DNA of 64,000 nt, taken from Gonapodya sp. JEL0774. Taxonomy: Eukaryota > Monoblepharomycota > Monoblepharidomycetes > Monoblepharidales > Gonapodyaceae. The notes below the pieces were generated by a model. That model was given only the letters and a program-made list of their open reading frames with translations. It was not told where the DNA came from and did no database searches. Each line of letters starts with the position of its first letter. Position 1 is the first letter of the stretch. Made by a program: the position numbers and the translations under genes. The stretch spans positions 1 to 64,000 of the forward strand of contig JADIIX010000033.1 of NCBI GenBank assembly GCA_027604505.1. The letters run 5' to 3'. Shown in pieces: positions 11,430 to 22,575 of this stretch.

Positions 11430-12918
11430 ATGGCATCTCAAGCGGGGACGCCAGCATACCCCTTCGCGGCCGGCCGACTACCGACATCCATCAAGACATC
11501 ATCGGAAGTGGAGCCACCCACGGGTGTGTCCGAACCTACAACACCATCAGCGATGTCCCGTCTCCTGTCCCCCCTACATGCTCTCTACGAGACTTTCCAG
11601 ATGAAAAGGAAGGCATTGGATTTGCCATCACCTGGAATCTATGAGAATCTGCACGGAGAAGTTCGAAGTAAGGATGGAATTCTTCATTGACACTGCTTGA
11701 ACGCTGACGTGGTGTCACGGGTTTTCATCCTCGGCTGCACCACCTCAAAACCACATTCGTCAATACATCCAGATGTGTTCCCTAGTGTGATGATGTTTGA
11801 CGGTGCCAAATTTGAGATTGGCTCGGTCATGTCACAAAGTCCTGCTTTCCAAGTATCTCACCAATTAAGATGGGGCTCTTCAAGTTATCCGAACACATAC
11901 ACGTTCAACTCGATATTTGCGAACGACAAAGTGTGTGCAATGTGACTCTCGCGAGAATCATCTTGGGGTTAATCGGTGTTCTCTACTCGGCAACAGTACC
12001 TTCTTCGAGGACAGGTTGACTCCGATGGAGTTCTACAGGCAATTGGGCACCACTTCTGGGTCAGGAGTCCTATGGTGGCAACATCGGATTCTGAGTCTCA
12101 TCAACCAGCACAACCCAAAATTCAGTCGACGAGTAAGGCAACCGCACAGATAGTGCCCGCCGACTCCCAAGGCAACTCCATGTTGAATCTGGAACACGAT
12201 TACGTTGGATCGGACTTCTCTGCTAGTGTGAAGCTTATCAACCCTAATCCCATCGACGCAGCGCCGCAATACGGAGGCGGAATGGGGCGCAAATTGTCTG
12301 GGCAGGATCCGCAGCCGTTATGGGGCTCTTCGTTCACTGGGGTGTTCGTTCTGCAATATTTGCAGTCTGTTTCTAAGAATCTGGCCTTAGGTGGAGAATT
12401 TGTTCTCCAACGTGTCCAACCAGAAATTGAAGACTCCGTTTTCACATTGGTCGCTAAGTACTGTGGCAAACCATCCGTGGTACGGCAGCCACCTCCCCCA
12501 CAACCGGGAATGCCACCTCTCATGCCTCTGGACCCTTCATACACTTGGACAACCACTTTTCAACCCGCTTCCGGAGTTCTACATACATCATACCACCATA
12601 AACTGAACCAGCGATTGGAGCTTGCTGCTGAGCTTCAAGCGCTCTTTGGAGGAGGAAGGAGAGAAGGCATCGCGACTGTGGGATTCAAGGCAGAAACCAT
12701 GTTCGCGCAGATCAAGGGATCAATTGACACCCAGGGTAAGGTTCAAGCGATTTTAGAAGAAAGACTTGCACCCCCCCTTGCATTCACGGTGAGAGTACTA
12801 CGATGACCGAGTGTTAAGGTATCATATTCTGAAGTGGGCAACAACCAAAACTCAGGTAACAGGTGAGATGGACTATACAAAACCGCAGGGTGGTGCTGGG
12901 CGTGTTGGAATCGGGTGA
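11430..12918 (+). CDS. TOM40: TOM40, pore of the mitochondrial outer-membrane translocase
   Basis: Beta-barrel channel through which nearly all nuclear-encoded mitochondrial proteins enter. Exons traced: 11430-11667, 11773-11930, 11997-12788, 12856-12918. Joined, they give the family's start (SPLHALYETFQMKRKALDLP, then SPGIYENLHGEVRN and FDGAKFEIG), YTFNSIFANDK, YLLRGQVDSDGVLQ, LNLEHDYVGSDFSASVKLIN, GVFVLQYLQSVSKNLALGGE, GVLHTSYHHKLNQRLELAAE, a glycine-rich turn (FGGGRREG) and the final strands (LEERLAPPLAFT, then VTGEMDYTKPQGGAGRVGIG and TGA). All of these match Tom40 barrel order. ATG 11430 is preferred over 11352 because Tom40 proteins normally have a short disordered N terminus. Oddity: the linker between barrel strands around 12100-12150 is Ser/Gln-rich and longer than usual. 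The gene begins 100 bp after the preceding one. Confidence 0.95.
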
Positions 12919-13216
12919 GCTCTTTACAATTGTTTCGGGATTCTTTGTAAATACTGACCTCGTTCACGGCAATTAAGATTCCAACTAGAAGCTTAGAACC
13001 CCTTGTGCAATTAATTGCTGTACAGGAGCACTTTGCAGGTACATGCAGATACTGTAAGAGGAAGAACCAAACATACATTGCACTTATTTTGTTCCGAAAT
13101 CGTCAGTTATTTTGTGGAAACAAACCTTTGTCGCTGTGAAGAACAATGTAAACCCTCAACACTTTCATCAACCCACAAAAGAGTGGCCGTACCGGACTAA
13201 GATCCCCTCAACGACG

Positions 13217-16200
13217 ATGGATGCAAAATTTTTGTCTCTTTTGCCCGTCGAGCAACGATTGGGGATTGTTAACCAAATCTTCCAGACTGTTGAACTTCGG
13301 GATCACTACAGTGCCCTACTTGCTACTCTCTTGGAAATACTTCCTTCGCTGTCCTCGACACAGCGGCTACATCAGCTTCAACGATTAGTGGATTTAGTCT
13401 TGGTGCCAACTTTCCTTGATGATGCGAAAACGCAGAGAATTGTCTTCAACTGGATTGCTCAACTCTCAGTTGCGAGTCCGGACCAAATGGGTGTCCCTCT
13501 GTTGATGCGGTTGATGGCGATCCTGACTGGAGATTCTCATGAACCCCACGTTTCTCATTGTGCTCCATTGAACATAGTCGACATGGGAAATCTATGTGGG
13601 CCGCCCCAGCCGTGTCTCGAGCTTCTGAAAGAGATATACGGACATCTCCTCCAATTGCTTGAGCTAGGGCAAGGGGACATCGCCGAGCCTACCATCCGAG
13701 CTCTAGAGCCGCAGCTTGCTCAGACCATGCGATGCTGTGTGTTTCACGTCGGAACTCTGTTCGAAGACTCCGCAATCCTCGTTTGTGCATTGGTAGTAAA
13801 ACTATTTTGTGGGCAACAGCGTTTTGTGGCTTTGTCAGACAAGACAGCTTTCTCCGAAGGTCGGCAGCGTTGGGCTCAAGTGAGAACTCTCCCCTGGTTT
13901 CTGTTCGGTGTCTTTCACGTTTGTCGATAACGCATTGTACACCAGAATGCTTGGGGGACCATTGTTGAGATTTCGCAAGCACAACTTGGGGCAGCTCTGA
14001 AACTAATGGTGGTTTTGTTTGACTTCTTAGTCGGTATGGATTTGGCGGAGCCAATGCACACTCGCTTCGCTAAGTTACAAAGAAAACCTAAGACAACTAT
14101 TGGAGAGAATGCTGGCCCAGATCCAGCTCCCATAGTGTTGTTTTACAAAGAGAAATCGTTCTGGAAGATGATTCAAACAGGCTTGTCATCGCCATCAACA
14201 ACAGTGTACAAGGCTGCACAATCTGTCTTCAAACGCACAATATCGTTTTGTAGTCTCTTTGAGGGGTCTGATGCAGCGGCGGGTGACTGGACAGAGTACT
14301 TTAAATGGAGTGGACCGGAAATGTGGAGGCAATGGATGTTGACTTTTGAAGTCATTAGTGAATCGAGCTCCATACGTTTAATAGAAGTGAGTACTTGCTA
14401 TGCATGTAATAAAGCGCATAAGTCCACCAGATTTTTCCCAAAGCCGGTTCTGTCAGGTGTTCAGGAGATCGCCATCAAGGGGTCGCCGAATGCTTCACCG
14501 CGTATGCATCCATCATGGTGGATGATAATTGTTCGGCGAGGGTTTGCGTCGACTTCGTGGGGCGTTAGGCGAAAATTCATTGATGCTGTGTTGGCATTGC
14601 CATCTGAAGCGCTTACAGGGCTGGAGGATTGCCACGACTTTGCATATGGCGATTTGATCAGCGCTCTTGACCAAACCCGGTTTTTTTACTCAAAGGATCT
14701 CGGATCTTTTGAATCTGATTTTGGGAAACAGATCTCGTTGTTCTTTCCGCGTCTGGTTTCTGCCTTGCAACCTTCCACTGGCGCATACGTAGAAAGGCGT
14801 ATAATGGGAGTTGTTAACTCGGTGACTGTGCCTGCATGCGCCCTCTTCATCTTACACGCTCTATCCAATTGTCCTTATGTTGGAAAATGGGAGTTCACGG
14901 AGTTGAACGCACTGAACTCCATTCTCGTTTCGCGAACTTGGGAGTGAGTGACCAGGACTTCAGGTTACGAGAAACAACAGAATGCGACGTTTTGCTCGAT
15001 TTCTTTGGTTAGGAAAGTGTATCGCTTGGTTGCTCGGAGCCTTGCGATCGATTTAATTTGCAAACTGACGTTAAGGGTCTTAAATCCCGCAGCAATCGCG
15101 ACCACAGTTGGACTTATTACAGGAATAGCACCTTTAAGTCAATTGGAGCGTGCTCGTCTTGAGGTGTGGGTAAATTCTGATACGTCAGCTTGCTTGCATT
15201 TCGGACAGTTTGTTCGATCGGCGCTCTTGGCTTTCTGTTCTCCCATCGCCGCTATTTCCGTGGACAATCTAAAATGTGAAGCGGCGTCGCTGGTGGCTGC
15301 GTTTTTTCTTCTTCGAGGCGCCGGACAACAATCAGATGATGCACTGACTCCTTTTTTTGATGGACTCGCATCTGCAAATAACCCTTTCCATCGAAATCAA
15401 GTCGCGCACCTGGTTCTACTGGAATCCATTTCGAGGACGCTCATCGATTTGAAACCAGACGATACTGTACAAGGACTATGGGAGCAGCTTCGAGGTGTTG
15501 GGGAGGAGGTGCTTTTGTTCATCGAAATGCGTCTCTTTGAGTTTTCTGAGAACAGTACGAATGTTAAATCTTTGGTGATTCTTTGTGCACAGTATAAAGT
15601 CATTTTCTTCAAACAGATCTCGAGTTTGGCGACCTCATGGTTTCGGCTCTCGCGTTTTACACTCGAGCGGCGAACGCACTCACTGGGGAATCCGGGGCTG
15701 TTGCTAGAAGATTGTTCCACCCAGTTGTAGAGAAGCTTATTCAGAGTGGGCGAAAGTTAGTGCGCGCAGGATGATTATCCCGCCAGTGTCGGTCTACCGT
15801 ATGCTGATCCACAACTGATTGTACTTGAAGTACGCTTGTTGGACTTGTTGCCGCGAAGGCTCTAGAAGCTCTAATGATTGCGGCGAGAGTCAGGCAACTC
15901 GATTTCTCTTTCGACTCTCGTCTTGTCTGGCAAATACTCAATTCTCATATTGGACAGCGTCCAAGCTCTTCTCTGGAGATACATCAGTCTTGGGGTGAAG
16001 TTATGTCAAGTTTTTACCGTCAAAAATGGAAATGCGCACTGGAAACCTTGCTTTCGATGATAATGGTAAGCATAATGCGCGTATAGTTTTTTGAGACTTT
16101 AAAGCACACCGTGCACCTTTCTCAGCTCCTACCATTTGAGCTGAAGAATCTAGATGGGTATGCTTTGTTATCTCGATGTTGCGAAGAGTTGGACGATACC

Positions 16201-18680
16201 GATTCGAAAGCCGGAGAATTTTTGTTTGCAGTTGCAAAAATCATTACCGGTTCCTTTGCAGACAGTGAATGGGTCCAACTTGTCGCTTCGTATTGTGATA
16301 AGGGGCTCTCCGTCGTACAAGAAGCTACCATGGTTTCTGGTGTTCACGCTCGAACAATCTCGGAGTCTTTCATTACTTCGTTGTTTCACGCTCGTCTTAT
16401 GGGTGTTCGGGGCATGGATCTGATTTTAATAGAGGCAGTTGTCAAGATTCGCAAGTTCGGCGAAAAGCATATGGGACCTGTCACTGCTCTTGGTCGCGCT
16501 TTATGGTACACTTCGGTGGTCAAAGACCAACCGCCTCCTCTTTCGTTCGCAGATGAGCTGGCAGAGCTGGCAGTCTGGGGGCCACCACGAGACGAGAGTC
16601 AGGGCAGCATTGAAAGTGCTATTCTCCGGATTAAGAACCGAACCTCTGAGGATATCGCATTTCGGGCCCCATCCGTGGATCCATACGAAAGGGACTACAC
16701 GTGCCGCGTATTTATTAATGTGCTTATTCTGCATCTCCAGATGAGAGAAACGAATTATGACATTCTAGAGAGATTTGTTGGTTGCCTCCAGAGAAGATGC
16801 GGGCAGGGAGGCAATCAAGAACAAGAGAGTAAATTCTTGGGCTCCGAAGAGCAAAGACGCCGCTCAAGGGCTTGGTGCACTGTGGTTTTGTTAATGCCTT
16901 GGATCTTAAAGTGGGCACATCTTCCTGAGTTCGTTCTCTGGCTCTTTGAGAGACTCAAGTCTGAGGTACTTCCGGCAACTCGCCACTTCGTAGAGTGGTG
17001 TCTTGCTCTCGCAATCTTGCGACATCCCCAATTGCGAACACTCCTTTGGACGTGTGTTGTTTGTGATTGTTTGTGGCCACGACTTAATGTTCTAATCATT
17101 TCCACATGACAGAGAGTTGAAAGACCTGGAGGCCAAACCACACGTCGTCGTGTCTCTCACGCAAGTTACTCTCTTTTTGATGAGGAAGATAGCCACCCTA
17201 CCAGGATTTCTTGATGAGGTGCGAAGTTAACTAATGTGATTACGTGGATTACATGCAACTAACTAGTTTTGGAACATTTCACCACAAGCTATGCGAAGCA
17301 GTGAGCCCATGGTTGGCTTCACACCACTTCACCGTCCGAATTTTCGCCCAGTGGCTTATTTACACTACATGGGAACTGCTTGGTGGCAACTTCTCGCAGT
17401 GGGTGAAACAGCGTTTGGTGTCACTTCTCCTTTAACACACCTTGTAAAGGGTGAACTCGACGAAATCTGAAGCACTGGAGCCCCTCGTTAGATTTCTATA
17501 TCTGAACCCTGAGTGTCAGCGGCATCGTGATCAATTCCATAGCGATTACATGTTAACCTGCTTCGATATTGAAGAGGACTTAACGATCGGTAAGGTATTC
17601 CCTCAGTGGAAAATCGATAGATATCATCGTCCATGTCATTTCATCGCACGTCTAGATTTCTTGTTCTCGGGTTTCGGAAGGTTGAAGGGATATGCTGGGG
17701 ACGAGATTATCGAACTTGTGAGATCACTGTGGCTCCCTTCTCCCTCTGGTCCTTTGTGACGGTTGTGTTCGAACACTCATGCAGAGCGCCTTTATGAGAG
17801 TTATGCAAGCGCCATCTCGGCATGTACCCTTTGTGAACGCAGATCGCAAGAAGCGTTATGACGAGTGGCAGAAGCCAAAGATCAATTCTGTTGCTGTCGA
17901 AGACCAACTACCTATGGGCAACCCCGTCCAGCGCAAAGGTGATGTATGGTCGGACTTGGGAGTGGACTTTTCCACTCCGGAGGCTTCCGGACCGGAGAAG
18001 AGAGTGTGTAATGAGAAAAGCTTGCCATTCCGAAGGCTGTAATTCTAAAAGCACCGCCTCCGCCGTCACAGAAACCTTGTCTCTCACTTCTCGTTGTGGC
18101 ATCTCTCCTCGAAAAGCCCGAAAACCTGGGCGGACTGTGTCGTACATGTGAAATATTTGGTGTCGAATCGCTGGTCTTGCACTCAACAAAAGTAACAATG
18201 GAGCAAGCATTCAAAAGTCTGTCCGTCACATCTCACTTGCACATACCACTTTTTGAAGTTCGTTACATGGTCGAGGATGTATGTGCTCCTTCAGCAACTC
18301 AATTTTTGTTTCTACCCTAGGTCAACAGAAATGATCTACCGGTTTTCCTCAACAGCAAGAAGCACGACGGCTACACGATAGTGGGTGTCGAACAGGCTGA
18401 GGGAAGCGTAATGCTCAGCGAAATCAGCTTCCCGGAGCGTGTCATCCTAGTGTTGGGCAAGGAGAAGGGAGGTATACCCCCCACAATATTGATGCTATGC
18501 GACATATTGATAGAAGTAAGTCATCTCATGGCTGGTTGCTTTTCGCTTTTGATCATAACCTCAAAATGTTTTCACCAGATCCCTCAATTCGGTATCACGC
18601 GATCGTTGAACGTGCACGTTTCAGGAAGTCTGGTGATATGGGAGTTCCTTCGACAACAATTTGGGCGTATCACAGGATAG
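13217..18680 (+). CDS. TRM3: tRNA (guanosine-18-2'-O)-methyltransferase, TRM3/TARBP1 type
   Basis: SPOUT-class enzyme expected to 2'-O-methylate G18 in the tRNA D-loop using SAM. The catalytic SpoU module is at the C terminus: motif 1 ENLGGLCRTCEIFGVESL near 18120, motif 2 FPERVILVLGKEKGGIPP near 18435-18480, and motif 3 IPQFGITRSLNVHVSGSLVI near 18580-18640, followed by IWEFLRQQFGRITG and TAG. The last intron runs from GTAAGT near 18516 to TTTTCACCAG. The long N-terminal part, spread over many exons from MDAKFLSLLPVEQRLGIVNQ, is alpha-helical and poorly conserved, as in Trm3/TARBP1. The full span codes for roughly 1500 residues, in the expected range. Exon borders between about 13900 and 18000 are only partly resolved. 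The end lies 48 bp from the end of the tectonic gene on the other strand. Confidence 0.92.
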
Positions 18681-18728
18681 CACCTATCTTGATCACACAT
18701 TACATCATTCAATTGTCGATCCTGTATA

Positions 18729-21615
18729 TCACAAAAGCGTGAATGGATAAAACACATCCCTCGGTAACGGTGGCAAAAGCCTGGGCGCCGGTGGCACGTA
18801 TACATTTGCCCCATCCTCGCCGACCCTCACGAACCCCACCGCTGCCCTTGCCAAAAATTGTTGCTTCTTACTCGCAGCACCTGTCCCCTGACAATCATCC
18901 GCAGAGTCACACCGATACTGGAATGACCCGAGTACGTATCGTGTGCGAGCGGACAAGATGGTCGGTTGTGGGTTCAGTTGGGATCCGAGATCCGTCCAGA
19001 GAAACTCGAGAGACAGGGAAACAAGGACGTCGGAGCATTGACCCGGATTCGAAGCGGGCTGATTGCGGTTACGTGTTTGCGATTTTGCAACAGAGTAGGT
19101 TTGCACGGCCTACCAAACCACGAAGAGAGATGCTTCACCCACCGCACTTCCCCATCCCGCCTGGGGCGGCGTACCCAGCATTGTAACCCACATGCTCGGA
19201 TCCTGCCAGCTTGAGTTCCCCCAAGCCCCGACTAAATTGGGTATGCCCGAAGGGTCAGCGAAGCCGGTAAGAGCTTGCCACACCATCAGGCGGATCGCGG
19301 GGCATGAAGAGCTCAGATCGGAGAAAGAAAGGTCGAAAGTGCAGCTAGTTTGGAGATAGAGTCCATATTTCGCTCGTTTGTCAGTCATATTTGGACAGTC
19401 CAACCAACAACTCACCTTCCTGAGATATCTTCACCAAAACCGACAACTACTCTCGCCGATCTATCTGCTCCAATTCCTGTACACCTCATACGCCCCGCAG
19501 CAGCATCGTACATCATGGCAGGCATGGTAAATCCAGATATCGGATCAGGATCAAAGAGTACCGACGAAGTGCCGGTGGGACTGGTGGTTGACAAACCAAA
19601 AAGAATGGGATGGTGGGAGAGGTACCCAGGGTGGCCAGAGCGGTGAAGGGGAGAGGGATTAGACGACTTTTAATTGTTTTTAGATGTTTGAATATCGTAC
19701 CATAGTGTATGGGAAGACGTTTCACTTACCTCCTGCCACCGCACAGAAAACTTCTGTCCCACTGCAATCCATGTTTGCATTGTTGCGGGAATGGTGGCGT
19801 TTCCGTAGGTGACCGCAGCGGAGACAGATTGAATGCTGGGGGTTGTCGCTACGAGAGACCAGGTGATGGTGTAGGTAATCTGGAGGAAACTGAGATCACT
19901 GGCACTATTACAGACCTCCTTAAACGCCTTCATACTCACTCCAATGACCATATTGATGCACTGCCCTCCAAAGACTGCTGGCGCTCGTAAGGCAGCCACT
20001 GGCTGAACTACCACGGTGGTGGGGGCTGTTGAGACTGACTGCTTGTCGTTGTCAGGTCGATGTCAGGATGGCTACAATGCAAAGAGAGAATGCAGACTCA
20101 CTTGCACGACTGTTTTGACGTACCACGATGCGTCGAGTGGGGTACCCTGTGTGCAGGCGGTGGTGATATTTGGAATGATACGGTGGCAAGAGGAGTCGGA
20201 ATTGACGAGGAATCCTGTTAGGCATGGCAATTGATTGAGAAACGGGCATAAATTGGACCTCTCTACACGTTTACTCACCCAAGACGGCATTGTCGTCACA
20301 TTTGCCTCCGGCGACTGTGGCGGGGAGCGGGAAAGGACCAGCGAGTGGAAGGCCAGGTGAACCGTAAACAACTTGAACGGGGTCACCGTACTGGCGTAGG
20401 GATTAAGGAGATGGAGTGACGTGTGATTGGATGAATTGACGGGAGCATCAGGACTGTGGAAGAAATAGGTTTACAGTCGTGACGCCGCTCACTCTATACG
20501 GCGTTGAAGGCAGCGCGGCCCCGTCGCCCGGATCCAGCGTTCCGGGAAAGTACGTGTAGGGATATGTGGAGAAGAGACTTTGGAATGTAGCGTCGGAGGT
20601 GATCGGTGTGGTGACCCCAGCAGGTAGGTGATAGAAGAACCCGAGTGAAGGGTCTGCAGTGTAGCGGTTGTAGAGGGTGGGTGAAAAGTAGAGGGATGAG
20701 TGGAAGCAGGACCGTGAATGGAGGCAGAGTATGAAGAATTGAGTTGGTGGGGGTTAAACAGAATGCGGGAACCGTTCGACGGAGGCAATCGGGGACCGCT
20801 CGCACTCCCATTGGAACTGCTCACTGTTATCGATAACAATACACAGTGCACCATCACTTGCAGTGGCCACACCGGCTTCGAGGCCAAACCTAAAATACAT
20901 TGTGAGTATCGAAACAGCTGACTTGTCTCACACCAAGGTGACAGAAGCAAGTCCCGCACCTGTTTGAATTCACGATGGCTAAATATTTCGAGCATAGAGG
21001 TTTTGTCGCGTCCGAATACGCTGCAGCGCCAGTGGCGGCCTTGGCCGCTGATATGCAATCCGAGGTGAAGACTGCGCCTTCAACAGCGACGGTGCAATCT
21101 GGGTCGCAGCAGCATTGAGGATCACAGAAGGAGGAGGTGAGATCGCATGGGCAGGGGGAATAGTCTTGGGGACACGAGGAATTGTTGGAGCAACACGGAT
21201 CACGACGGGTGAAGTCTGGACACACCTCGGTCGTAGTTCGTGAGCGAAGGAGTTGTGACAACTTGTGACCAGTTAATGGGGAGGTATGACTGGGCTTTCA
21301 ACCCGTGGGAATCGAAAACAGGGGAGTAGACGGTACGATTGAATTGGATTCATTCCTCAATTGAAACAAGCAGGATGCAGGCTGTCTTCTTCATTTAGCT
21401 TTTTCATTTTATTTTTGCTCACCGGCGACAAGTCGAGGAAAAGCTAGTGCGATCGCGACAGAAACGGCGGATAGAATACGGGCGGTATTGATAGGTCGCA
21501 AGCGGCGGTGAGAGAGGGAGCGGTGACACCAGCGAGCACCACATCGACCCTGGATGTGAGCTTCAAATAATTTGAAGCTGGGTTCTCGGACAATCAAAGC
21601 TCTTTTTCGTCGCAT
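18729..21615 (-). CDS. Tectonic family protein (ciliary transition zone)
   Basis: Tectonics (TCTN1-3) belong to the MKS/B9 complex of the ciliary transition zone, the gate at the base of cilia and flagella. On the minus strand the first exon (from 21615) encodes a basic start and a hydrophobic signal/anchor (ARILSAVSVAIALAFPRLVA). Next comes the diagnostic cysteine motif CPCDLTSSFCDPQCCCDPDC (about 21090-21160), then VFTSDC. Downstream exons carry CLTGFLVNSDSSCHRIIPN (about 20190), GGQCINMVIGVSMKAFKEVC (about 19930-19980), ATMQTWIAVGQKFSVRWQEV (about 19730), the SG(H/N)PGY-type segment GHPGYLSHHPILFGLSTTSP (about 19570-19640), YGLYLQTSCTFDLSFSDLSS (about 19330), a WTDLGSQLNPQPTILSART strand (about 18970) and the C-terminal PPLPRDVFYPF. 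Order and spacing match animal tectonics. About 8-10 introns; exact joins are not all resolved. Its presence implies a flagellated life stage. Confidence 0.9.
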
Positions 21616-22575
21616 TGTGGAACAGGGTGGTGGTGTCGCGCCAGTTGTCCCATGTGTTCCACAGAAAATGGCCGTAATACAGAGAAAATTGCAGATGTTG
21701 AGTTACCACTGAAGATTAGTATCGCAGTCAAGGTTATTAGTTTTAGACTGCAGGTTATGAGTCTATAAAGAGGGTTTGACGTGCGCTTGGTCCGCCAAAC
21801 TCTGTTGGGTGATTCATCATCTAGCATTAGTTTAGGCATCAGTGCTTTGCATTGGCTGCTCGGGTTTCGTGAGGGATCGGTGTCTCCGCCGCCTCTGCCA
21901 ATTTCGGCAACATTTGAGCTACTTAGTAGCGACATCGCGGGCACTACACAAACTAACTTATTCAGGCACTAGCGATAGGGATTGCTGATCGATTCATGAT
22001 GCTTTGATGTTCTCGCGATAAGGAGCTGATGGGGAGACACCCGCAGTTTGCGGGTGGCAGAGTGGGTGTCACCCAGAGCGGGGAGGGAACAAGTCCACAG
22101 CAGGAATCCGTTTGTTCCTGCTCAACTGCAAAAACGCGAAGAAAAAAACATATATACCGAGTTAAAAATGTCACTTGGAGATAGAAGTCTCGTTCGAACC
22201 CATCGATAACTTGGGTGTGGTGTTCAGATTGCAGGAAAGTCAACTTGATCGTGTCGTCGGACCTGAAACCATATTCGTGCAACGAGACTGCCCAATCGTG
22301 ACGTCTCCAGTGGTTCCCAATGGACATTTGCTTTTCCCGATCCATTTAACTGTCTAATTCAACCAGATGCAACAGGGGTCCGCTGTCCGGCGTCCCTGTG
22401 ACCCTTTTCCCCATACCTGGATTTATCTCCGAATGCGGCGATCGTGCGGGGCACTCATTAATCATAAAGAGTGATTCCAGCGCTACATTCAATCACGAAA
22501 CGGGTTTTTGAAAGCCATCATCGCTGTGGTCTATTCTGTTTCGTTGAAACGCAACTGACTTTGGACGGAACGGAG
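21616..22575. other. Intergenic region between divergent tectonic and MFS genes
   Basis: No family is recognised. A minus-strand open frame (21962-22345, 127 residues; WRRHDWAVSLHEYGFRSDD) has somewhat protein-like composition at its start. A short hairpin (CCCGCAGTTTGCGGG, about 22039-22053) lies within it. Otherwise this looks like a shared divergent promoter region. Confidence 0.5.
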
